Part shown: positions 45,401 to 55,437 of the stretch, piece by piece
Layout of the letters: the number at the start of each line of letters is the position of its first letter
Position numbering within the stretch: the stretch's first letter is position 1
NCBI GenBank assembly: GCA_030141605.1
Contig: JAQGDQ010000410.1
Location: 142,965-206,964, forward strand
From: Tubiluchus corallicola
Taxonomy: Eukaryota; Priapulida; Priapulimorpha; Priapulimorphida; Tubiluchidae
Reading direction: 5' to 3'
DNA length: 64,000 nucleotides
The notes under the pieces: model-generated
Seen by the model: only the letters and a program-made list of their open reading frames with translations
The model's database searches: none
Told to the model about the DNA's origin: nothing
Program-made: the position numbers and the translations under genes

Positions 45401-48400
45401 AATGCCTTTTGAGGCAATTTGCCAGTCCGAAAAAGTTTTGTTGCCTAGTTTAACTCTTTGCTGTCTATCTTGTAAATAGTTTCGTATAAGTTCAGCTGAT
45501 GTTTTATCAAATCCAGCTAGTTTCAAATTTTCAAGTAATAAAGTGTGGTTCAGGCTGTCGAAGGCTTTGCTTAGATCTAAAAAGGCAGCTGAGTCAATAG
45601 TTGAGTATTTTTTTCTAAACACGAGTTGATGTTTAGATAGCAAATTGTTTGTTTCTTGATCATAAATGACTTTTTCAAAGATTCTCGCTGGTCCATGTAT
45701 AATAGAAACTTGCCTGTAATTTAAAGGGTCTGCACAAACTGTCTTTTTGTGGGTGGGAGCTACATTTGCTGTTTTACGTATTTGTGGAAATTCTGACAGT
45801 AATGATGTAATGACAGTTGTACTGTTTTTAAGAATTTTCAGGGGCATATCAGATGGGCCACTTCCTTTATTGGTATTCACATTATTTAGAATTTTGAAAA
45901 TGGTTTCATTTGTTACATTTGTAAATGAAAATTCTGCTTTGTGGTTGATTTTGGCAGGTTAGTACGTCCGATATTTTTTTGTATGATTTACACCTGTGTT
46001 AGGGTATTCGCCTAGTTTAATGAAAGTTTTATTAAGATGATTAGCTATATCATTAGATTCTGTCATTATTGTGCCATTGATTTCTAATTTATCAATTACT
46101 GAAGTAGTGTGTTTATATCTGTTTAGTACCTCACACATTATTTTATATTTTTCCTTGGCAGTAGTTGCATTGTTGCAGGTATCGGTGTAATAATCACTTT
46201 AACGATTTATTGCGGTTATTAAATTTGTTACGGACTTCTGTATACTTCAGATAATTATTTTTGCTTTTGTTGTTTAGCCATGAGTTACTTTTTGCTCTTC
46301 TGAGTGCATCGGGTTCTAGGTTTGACCACGGTGCTCTTCTGATTATTCTTATAGCAATCTTCGCTTACGCAAACGTGCTTGCAGGGAAGATACCTACCAT
46401 TGCACAAACTGCGGTTAGTTTGTGACATATGCAATAGTTGTATTTGGTTGCCAGTAATTAACTTTCCGGTGTAATTATTCAAATATTAGAAACAACCGCT
46501 AACTTTTATAGGCAAGGAAATATATTTTGGACTGTAAATTAAAATGAGACTGAGTCTAATCAAACGTCCGGTTTTCCATTAAGAATTACAGCAAACTGCG
46601 TTTTTTTAAATAACAATGGAATAAACAAAATTGGTTTAAATTTTATTTAATTTGGTGATTTATCAGAAGACAAGTTCACAATTCTACTGGCGCCTACTAA
46701 TGTCTTTACGGATAACAGTCAAGAAGCTTGTTAAGCAGAAACTGATCGTAAGCTATAGAAGAAATCATGAGGCAATAATATATTTCTTGGCATTGTGAGA
46801 GTTCCGACTCATTTGCAAAGTGATAATAAGTTCATTTCCGTAGTTTGGTATTTATTTCAACAAAAAAATAGCTGCTTACAGCGGATTTAGTGCGCAAAAT
46901 AAAGCAAGAAAACCGTTGTTTACTTGTATTTTGAGAAAAAGTGTCGACGTACTGCTGACCACGTGGAGGATAGCCTCAATACTGGTAAAGATCGAATGCC
47001 AGTAAGTATCGCCCACAGAGAGTGGAAATTCTGTAAGCAGTAGCAGTGATCTGCAACCTAAGCAAGAAATAGTTAGTTAAAGAAAAGAGATTCACCGTGG
47101 TGCCTCGATCTTAATTTGTTTAAAGACTGACATGCAAAACTGAAGTGATGATTTAACATAAATGTGGCACTTTGTACTAATTCAAGTGAAATTCCAAAAT
47201 TTTATGCTTCGGCTTACTGAAATGCACTTGGCGATCAATCTCGCTCGTTCCATGTCAGTAGAACCTCGAAGGACCTCGGTTGTGACCAAATTAGCAATGC
47301 GCTCAAAGAATTCCATGGCCGCTCCCAAGTGTGGAGTGAAAAACATCTGAAGTAATAAGCCTCTGGTTAAATATCGTTACCAAAACGATTGTTGTTAAAC
47401 AAAGAACTTCCTCCCACATGTCCAAGATGCACTTGACAGCCATAAAATTCAAGCGTTGTGATGACACTACTGTTTGTCTATTGGACACTGTTAATAATCC
47501 GTCCTAATAAAATCGTGTCTACTTTAAATTTGCCTCGTAAAATCCCTCCCTGGGTAATGAAGACTTTGTTTTTAAAGTAAATTTAATTAATTTTACAGTT
47601 TTATGTAATCTAAATTTGAAAACATATAGCTGATAATAAATGATATCACTTTTAGAGTCCACAAAAAAAATCAAACCGAGGCTGAGACACGTGTCATTTT
47701 GATTAACTACTAGCAGTAAAATTTGGAGCAAGACTCGTATCGATAACACACAATACACAATTATACTTTACAGAATTTCACGCATACTTATATACACTAA
47801 GTTCTAAATGTAAATAAATTTGGTCACACATGTAAAAATTATGAGAGAACTAAAAAGGAAGCTTCAAAGTTATACGTCGACACCAGGTGAAATGCTATTT
47901 TTATGTACGAATGCCTCTGCTGTTGATATTTTGCGATACCCAAGCGAATTTGTATAAAGTTATAAACATTCACGCTCAGAATCAGCATGACAACTCACTG
48001 TATGAGTGCACTGCTGGCAGATTTCGGTTTGAGGTGTTCCTGAAGTCATAATGTGATTTGGCGTGATGTTCTACAAAAACTGCATTTTGTAGTTTTGTGG
48101 ATATAATTTTTGGTGAAGCACAAATATGACACATTTGTGACAAAAACGAAAATGAATTTGCAAAACTGTTTTCTTTGGAAGATGAAAGATGACCTGTTTC
48201 AGAGTTTACCTTTACGAAACCAAGATTTTACAGTGCCTTCAATGCCCAAATTACAAATGAGACAACGATTTCTTTTTGTCATAACTACCTGTCAACAAAA
48301 CTATATTGCACATGATCAGGATTCAGTTTATTCACCTTATTGCTGTCACAGGCGCAATATTACTGCCATTGTTGTTGTCGTTGTCATTGTCGCTGCTGTT

Positions 48401-49312
48401 GTTGTTGCTATTGTTGTTGTTGTCGTCGTCGTCATCGTCGTCGTCCTTATTGATTGTTGCTGCTTCAATGAAAGTAACTGTAGGAACAACTGTAGAACTG
48501 TTGTGTGACCAAATGTTGTACATCTAGACCTTACCATTAATAAATTTTGATAGCTGCTATAGCAGTTTATTAAATGTGCTTTGCCTAAAGGTAATCTGAA
48601 GTTTTTCCACCTATTTTGCTTATGATAACGAGTTTTTTGCAGTTGATTTATCATTTTTCGAGAACATCATCATCAACCTTCCTGATTTTTTCTCATAAAT
48701 ACAAATCTGATCAACTTTGATTATTGATGCTTAGAGAGTTGCGCAATGAATAATAAAAGACGACAACGCAATTAAAGTTCCCAAGTTGTTATCCTAGCGA
48801 ATTTCTTAAATTAGGGAAAAATTTAATAAACTTAAATTTTAATTTTACACTTCGTAGAAAATACCTCTTATTATTAAAATGGGGTAATTTCACCAACACA
48901 TGCAGTCTTGAGGACGTATTATATAATAGATCATTGCTTCCGAAAGAACATTAGACTTAGAGGAGACAGGCATCACTGGACAAAAACAGAAGATGGCACA
49001 AACAAACATTGCTCAACTTGCTTATTCGCTGGCGATATCACCAAGCTTGGCAGACACTGGTTTAAAACTCTCAGCCTGACATCGTACAGATAACCCGACA
49101 TTAGCCGCTCTTATTTAGCTTCCTTCTAGGGGTTAATCTGTCAAAAACTTTTTTGTTCGTGGTGTAGTTTGGGTCATGCACGTCCAAAGTCGAATGAAAC
49201 TCATTGCTGTGCACAGGCCAGGTCAGTCTTTGTTTAGGTGGTCACATTATGAATGGGTTTGTGAAAAGTAATCCCTGTTTCCAAAATAAATTATAAAAAC
49301 TTTTGAACTTTA

Positions 49313-49351
<39 letters not shown>

Positions 49352-52300
49352 GCACGCACGCACGCACGCGCGCACACGCGCGCGCACGCGCGCTGTTAAA
49401 AATTATATAAAATTTTACTTGCTTATGTGAATACCCGTTCAAGAAGTAACCACTTAAGACCTCGTAGTTCAAATGGGCGGATTTGCAAGAACAATTCCTT
49501 GTCAATCATCGTCAGCTCACGTGCTATGTTTTCTGCGCAGCTTCCAGTAATCTGGAGCATGGTTCCACACCTTCCCCACCGATTTTGTGGGTTTTTCTTT
49601 TTAGCCAACTTTCGGAACATACCCATTTTCACCGCAGTCCCCAGCTTTTTCTTTGCAACTTTCACTTTTGGTGAACAGGTCATAAACGTAGAGGCGAACT
49701 CTTTTAAAGATATCTCGATAGAGGGTAATTTTACCATTAAAGTAGTTGTTTTCCTAGGTAACATAGTTTTCGAATTGCTATTTGATATAGTACTTGCAGT
49801 TTTCTTAGCGACATGCTTTTTTGACACCATTCTGTTACTGCTTTTTGTTAAGCCTGGCAATCCTTTTTGGTGTTTTGCAACACTTCTTTTTGGAGATTTA
49901 CTGCCTGATCCCAGGCTGTTTTGACTTGAATAGTATTTTGATAATGGACCAGTTTTAAACTGCCTTGGTGATTTTTTGCCCTTTGACTTTGAATTACTGA
50001 AAACATTTTGTAGCACATTTTGCCTTTTCGGTTCGCTTGAACTTCTTTTGGATTGGAACCAATTCAAAGGCGATTTCTTCTTTTTTAAATCCACACTTTC
50101 CATTTTTTTAAAAGAAGGCTTCTTTGTTATGTGACTATCACTTGAACTTATACTTGATGATCGCGCATGCACAGAAGGTTCACTTGATAAGATTTCGTCT
50201 TCATTGCCACGTTTTAGTTTTTCTAGTTCTTTTTTAAAGCTTTCTTTTCTCACCTGACGCAGTGTTTTCGTGTCTTCTGACGTTATGCTACTGCTGCTTC
50301 TGCTACTACTCCTACTACTTCTGTGACTTCTGTGGATATTTTCAGTATTTTCAAAAGGCGGTGTAATACTTTTCTCATCAAAATTTTTACTTTGTGTTAT
50401 TTTATGTGTCTGTTTTCTTGGAGACGTTCTTTTGCTTGATGCCACACCGACACTAATTCTGGAAAGTTTGGGAATACTAAATTTTTCTTTTCTTCCACTA
50501 GTGGTTTTCTTTCGAGGAAGAGCTTGGTGCATTCGTGCACTGCTGAGCAGCATCTCAATTTGGTCATCAATTGGAGTACTTTCAGTTTTTTTTAGAGAAG
50601 GCGTGCTGGCCGAAGGAAGATTTTCTCTACTCGTTTGTCGTTTTTGTGCATTTATATCTGGAGCTGGTTTTGCATTTGACGCTATGCCACTACTGCTTTG
50701 TGAAATCATTGGTTGGGATTTTTGCTTTTTTCTGTTAATGGATTTTCTTTCAGGAAGACTGTCTTTTAATCGTATGCTACTAGCATTGCTTAGTAGCTTC
50801 CCAAGTTTGTCATCTTTTACAATACTTCCATTTTTTTCTGGAAAAGGCTCGCTGATAATTGATAGATCTTGTTTGCTGCTTTGTCGCCTTTCTTTCTGTT
50901 TACCTTTTTGGAATTTGCCTTTAGTTTTACTTAGTTTTCCTTTTGCCGAGGTGACACAGGCAATCATGGAAATTCCAGGTTTTTGTTTTCTTTTGCTAGC
51001 AGTTTTCTTCGGTTTATTCGAAGAAAGTTTGTTTATTGATATTATGCTACTAGCTTTACTTGGAAGCTGCTCGTCCGTGTCGTCAGTTCTTTGCAGAGAT
51101 GATGCACTGGCTAACGGTAGATTTTTCGTACTAGCTCCCCCCTTTCCTGGTGCTTTAATATGCTGTTTCTTGCTTGGACTTTTTCTTGTAATTATTTCCT
51201 TACTTTTGCTTGACGGTTTTCTTTTTGAAAATTTGCCCCTGCTAATTCTGAAAACAGATTTTTTTGCTTGTTTCGCGTTATTCTTTCTTGAGGATCCTTT
51301 AGTTTTTGATTTGATGCTGCTGCCACTGCTATAATGTCGTGGAGTCAAAGCTTTGTCATCCCGTTTTTTCCATGTAGCATTTTCATTGTCGCGTCGTCCT
51401 GTTTTCAAACTTCGGCTCTTAGCTTTTTCGGGAGACTCCTTCGTTTGCGATCTCACACTACTGGTACTACTTTGACGTTTTGTCTTAAACATGCTTTTGG
51501 TAGTTTTTTTAGAAGAGGGCTTCTTTTTAGGTGCTGCTTTTTTACTAATAACGTTCTTTTTGCTTGAACTGGTAACTTTTGCTTTGCTTGGACTGGTGAC
51601 TTTTGCTTTGCTTGAACTGGTAACTTTTGCTTTGCTTGAACTCGTAACTTTTGCTTTGCTTGGACTGGTGACTTTTGCTTTGCTTTTACTTTTTCTTGAA
51701 GAAGACATTTTCATTTTTCGTGAGCCTTTGTTGTCGTTATTATTTACGTTATTGTTTAGATTTTTGTCCTTGTGTAAAGCGAATTCATTGTAGGCATTGT
51801 TGTTCTTGTTCTCTAATCTGCTAAATTCAAAACTCATGTTTGATGGTTTAATTCGATTTTCTATAATCATCCTCGTTGCCCAAATCCAACGTTTCTTTGC
51901 TGTATAAAAATACAAAATTAATCGCACAAAACCGTGTGCTTGGCATATTCTTTATAGTCAATGATTAACAAGTTACAAATTGTTGAAGAACATGAAGACA
52001 AACACAAAATAAATCACACAAAGAAAGTAAAATTTGTCGAGTATAGGAGTTAATTATGTACTATATAAGATAGCGCAACGAAACATGCCGAAGTTTTGTC
52101 AATGATATAAAAGGGAAAATAGAGGAATCGCTTCAAAATTATCATATTGATTTTACAGATGTTTATATACAAACAGCAAAAAATGTTATGCCATTCCTTT
52201 AGATCAAAAGATAGAGAAATTTAAATCAACATGTCAGAAAAATAAACACTCGAAAAAAGTTTGTATCACTGTTGTTAAAATTTACAGCAAAACTTTATGC

Positions 52301-55300
52301 TTTATGTGTCCCAAATTTTCAAAGCAAACTAGAGGAAGGCATTTCTTTCATCAGCTGACAGTTTCTCATTTCTGTATAGGTCCCACCACTAACTACATTT
52401 GCCTTTATATCCTTTTCGTCAAACGGCGCTGTGCGGTTATTGTGCACTTTCTCTTTAGGGGAATACCAGATACCGTAATCCTGTGGATTAAGTCACATTT
52501 TTCTTGGCAACAAATCTTTAACAGTGCTATATTTTCTGTGGTGAAAATCATGATGTAATCTGGTTGATTTCCTTATTGTTTTTCTGCTATGTTTTTTAAC
52601 AGTCAAAAGTTTTTTAGCCGCAACTTTAAAATCGTTGAAGCTATAACTTTGTGACTTTCGCAGAACAATGCTAATGCTTCGTGTAATATCCAAACTGTGA
52701 AATTTCAACGTTGTGGAGCACTTTCTTCTAATATTATTGCACTCTAAACTTCGGCACATTTTTTCTGGGCCACCCGACATAACAAACTGAGATATAATAG
52801 AGCAAGGAAAAACCGCTCATGGCTTCCTGCCAACAGAAAATATAACTATTTGTTAGAAAACTGTTACATTGTAGTGTAAAAATTAGAAAAAATAGTTTAA
52901 AAACTCACAGTAGGTGCATTAAAACACGGCGGTTTTTTTTAATTCTTACGGTGGGCTGGGCTATTTTTATTATTGTTCTCGTGCTTGATAATTAAAATTT
53001 TCATTATTTTCTTTTTAGGTTTCATCGACCCAATTTCTAAACAATGTTTAGCAGCTTTCAACTGCATTTGTGACAAATTTCGACAACAATCTGCTTCCAA
53101 TCAGGGCAGAAACATTGGCAGAAACGAGATTATCTTGGCATCCTCACAAGCACACAAACGTAAAAAAACTAAAGAATACGCTTCCCGGGCAAGGCATATA
53201 TATCGTTAAATGTTAAAAGAAGTTTAGCTTAAAGTTCTGAGTCTGTTACTATAGTGTATACCAAACTAGTCATGCCCTATAGACCACTTTTTTAAAGTCA
53301 TTATGTAGCAGTAAAAAGGGACACAGAAGATACACACTATTCAAGCAGACTTGATCCATCGAATATGTAGTTATATCTCACCTAGAGACATCCCAAAATG
53401 AGCGGCCGCTTCTCGGAAAGCCTTGACTGCGCCATCAATGTCATCGCTTACGTCATCATCAACTACTGGGGTGCACAGCCGTGACTTTTCGTCATTCTCT
53501 CTGGCGGTGTGCAGTCTTTTCACCAGAGAAAACCCACTGAAAGAGGATCACAAGTTGATTAACTATAACCAGCTATTGTAAAGGAGCTGCAGCCAACTTA
53601 GCTGCAGCCGGCGGCGGACTAACTGAGTGACTTGACTTTGAAATAGATTAATCGTTTGACTGACTGACTGATCGACCAAACGACTAACCATCTGACAGAG
53701 TGATTGGTTGAAGACAAACTATAACAAACCAACGCCACAATATCCCTATCTCAACACTTTTTCGGTATGTTTCGTTGTAAAGAAATCAATATTTTTCCGT
53801 GAGATATTGCCGATAGATATACGTCTTACCATATCTTTCCGCAACATGTTACAATTTGATAAAAATTGTAGAATAATAGCATTAACCATTTTTTTCATTT
53901 GAACATAATTTCTGACTTACTGCAATTTTTTCAAGTGCTTTCTGATCTCTTTTATGTGGTAAGTCACTTTTACTGTGGGTAGCCGCTTCAAAGTGCTGAA
54001 ATCCAAATCCGACGTGCCTCTTGGCTTTAACTCCAGTTGGGTGTCGAAATACTTCAAATTCGGCAAGGATGCGTATTTCGTCACTTCCTCTCTGTTGAAA
54101 GGAAATGGGCACTTGTTGACATGATAATGCTGATCGTTAGCCGCCCTTTCTAACGATGCTTCCGAACAGCATCTTCGCATCCAAACAGCCCCGTTTTGCT
54201 GATAGTCAATGTTGTTGAAAAGAACACTTTCGGAGACACATAAAGCGACAGGAAAATACGAAAGTTTTTCTTTCAGCAAAATAGATTTTTGTTGCGAACG
54301 CCTGTTCAATGTTCTTATTTGACTTATATCGTCGTGAAAATGATCTAGTAAACTCAGCCTTCTTGGAGCATATCTAGTGCCTAGTTCTTCTAAGTGTACA
54401 TTTGATTCCTCATTTTCGTCGGTGACAGTATCTTCTGCGATCTCCATTACAGAAGACAACAGGTTTTCAAATACTTCCAGTTCTAATACAATTTCCGCAC
54501 TGGTTGTGCCATGTTTATGTCCTTCTGCAACAATGCTTACCTTACGTCGGTTAAGAGCTTTAGGTTCTAATAAAAAACTTGTCCGAACTGCAGTGTTCTG
54601 TGCCATGTAAGAAGACACTGCCTGCAGATTTAATACGGATTTCACAGCACTGTGTATGTCAGCTTTGCTAAGCGTTTCTGATGCTGGTAAATCTAGCTCG
54701 GTATCAGACTCAACTTTGGACTGTAGACCTAGCTGAATTTCACTGCGCCATAAATCAGCATGCTCCTCTGTTTCAACGATTTTCTTTTGCGCCAGAGGAA
54801 TCATTGGGCCCTCATTTGCCGTTTTAATTTCACTGCCTTTTTGTAATGTTTTATACTTGGCTGAGCTCTCAACTTGTTCAAAGAAATTTTCTAAATTCGC
54901 TTCAAATTTTGTTTTGTAATCGTACTGTCCGCTAGCATCTCTTTGAAACTCTAGTTCACTTTCGGACCCCGTGGATGAATTCTTCTTTGTTCTGAATTGA
55001 TTTAGTTGTTCTATTTTAAATTTCCACTCACTCCATGTTGCCTCTATCCGAGTCTTCACATTCAGCTTAAAAAATTTAAAACGACCATCGGCAAAACGAA
55101 TTTTTATTATCTTCTTCAAGACATCTTTGAAAGTAATTCTAGCAGAAGAGAATTTAACAAAAAGAATGTCATCAAGATCGATGTTAAAATTGTCATGCTT
55201 AGGCTGTTGAGGATACCCGATTTCTGAAAATGCAATAATAAACATCTCCGAACTTAAACCAAGGTACACTTCTCTTCGAGGTATCCCGTTTTTCTTCATT

Positions 55301-55437
55301 TCTGTAAATGGCGCCTCTATTAACACAACGTCTGAAAAATCTTCGTATCCACTAGACCGCAATAATTTCTGCAATGGCTTCGCTTCATCAACCATTTCTA
55401 AATGCCGACCAGCATCCTCGTGTGAACTTCTGTTCAA
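42421..55437 (-). CDS. RasGEF gene B: tandem paralog of gene A, 6 exons
   Basis: The exons are 55437-53921, 53536-53382, 51899-49435, 47346-47218, 47057-46924 and 43504-42421. Phases 2,1,0,0,2 match gene A, exons 4 and 5 have the same lengths (129 and 134 nt), and the frame is open for 1827 codons. The order is the same: PH/GARIN-like N-terminus (PLQKLL, EAPFTEMKKNG, IRFADGRFKFFKL), conserved module (FPVALC, WMRRCCSE, NDQHYHVNK), then RasGEF from about residue 1345 (IARELTMIDKELF, FFERIANLVTTEVL, RARLIAKCIS, NFHSLWAILTGIRSLPVLRL, PPCLPFLGRFLQSC, YGLSLMKEPPP). Exon 3 has swollen to 822 codons of K/S-rich sequence with a tandem KAKVTSSS-type repeat. The first Met gives 14 residues more than gene A; M15 aligns with the gene A start. 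Intron 5 (3.4 kb) holds nested transposons. It probably acts on Ras/Ral/Rap-type GTPases, substrate unknown. Confidence 0.85.
43645..46590. mobile_element. TIR element, split by a LINE insertion
   Basis: GGAAAACCGGACGATTGT at about 43651 (reading right) and a diverged reverse complement near 46580 (reading left) form inverted ends about 2.9 kb apart. Inside each end the sequence is non-coding; the middle is the LINE. The right part (46380-46590) matches, in reverse complement, the sequence at 63795-64000, including TTGCCTATAAAAGTTAGC and CAGTTTGTGCAATG-type strings. So this is a dispersed family. Without the LINE the element would be about 0.55 kb. No transposase seen, hence a non-autonomous element. 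Confidence 0.65.
43963..46340 (-). mobile_element. Degraded CR1/L2-like LINE fragment with (TA)n tail
   Basis: Reads on the minus strand. Reverse transcriptase blocks appear in the frame at 45880-45344: NKGSGPSDMPLK, LNYRQVSIIHG, FLDLSKAFDSLNHTLL and GIAQGTLLGP. The catalytic box FADD lies further on at 45300-45311, in sequence broken by frameshifts. The frame 44975-44445 is the ORF2 C-terminus, with IAKWAIYLWNSLPSNIK and an F-K-LK ending. Upstream, ALRRAKSNSWL near 46300 is the pre-RT segment, so the endonuclease is missing (5' truncated). The 3' end carries AATAAAGATATT and runs into (TA)n at 43960-43982, as CR1-type elements often end in a microsatellite. Several stops and frameshifts make it non-functional. 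Confidence 0.85.
47519..49316 (-). other. Gene B intron 3 interior
   Basis: Part of the 2088-nt intron between exons 3 and 4 (49434-47347). It includes a TTG/TCG-rich trinucleotide tract at 48366-48443. Open frames here are short or repeat-derived; no nested gene recognised. Confidence 0.5.
48366..48443. repeat. TTG/GTC trinucleotide tract
   Basis: Imperfect trinucleotide run of about 78 bp in gene B intron 3. Confidence 0.85.
49319..49394. repeat. (CA)n-(CGCA)n-(CG)n alternating tract
   Basis: About 76 bp of strictly alternating purine-pyrimidine sequence. It grades from CA through CGCA to CG/CGCA, a composition prone to Z-DNA. It starts 40 nt downstream of the gene B exon 3 donor and would appear as GU/GC repeat in the pre-mRNA. 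Confidence 0.95.
51560..51690 (-). repeat. Coding minisatellite in gene B exon 3, 24-bp unit
   Basis: Five to six 24-bp units encoding variants of KAKVTSSS/KAKVTSPS, in frame with the rest of exon 3. Confidence 0.9.
52493..52780 (-). CDS. Unassigned 95-codon ORF inside gene B intron 2
   Basis: An open minus-strand frame from an ATG at 52780, basic and S/K/R-rich (SRKTIRKSTRL, DFKVAAKKLL). It lies between gene B exons 2 and 3, and an acceptor-like TATATCTCAG ends about 7 nt upstream. Used as a gene B exon from that acceptor it would be in the wrong frame (phase 1 enters a different frame with an early stop), so it is either an independent small gene, a terminal alternative exon, or chance. 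No family recognised. Confidence 0.25.
   Translation of the reverse strand: MSGGPEKMCRSLECNNIRRKCSTTLKFHSLDITRSISIVLRKSQSYSFNDFKVAAKKLLTVKKHSRKTIRKSTRLHHDFHHRKYSTVKDLLPRKM
53016..53209 (+). CDS. Possible plus-strand terminal exon inside gene B intron 2
   Basis: A strong acceptor (TTATTTTCTTTTTAG) ends at about 53017 and is followed by an open frame to a TAA at 53209: FIDPISKQCLAAFNCICDKF, a glycine/arginine/asparagine stretch, then a basic end, AHKRKKTKEYASRARHIYR. Composition looks like a real protein C-terminus. No upstream plus-strand exon could be paired with it, and it lies antisense in gene B intron 2. I do not recognise the family. Confidence 0.3.

Larger units (their letters stand above)
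43505..46923 (-). other. Gene B intron 5, swollen by nested transposons
   Basis: Intron of 3419 nt against 417 nt in gene A. Donor AA|GTAAAC, acceptor TATCTGTAG. It contains the split TIR element and the LINE described separately. Confidence 0.85.
51900..53381 (-). other. Gene B intron 2
   Basis: Intron of 1482 nt with donor CTAG|GTGAGA and acceptor TTTTATACAG. It carries the two unassigned frames at 52493-52780 (minus) and 53016-53209 (plus). Confidence 0.8.

Noticed and set aside
50432-51334. 300-codon plus-strand open frame
   Set aside because: Antisense shadow of the K/S-rich gene B exon 3, whose codon bias leaves the complement open. No domain and no splice logic.
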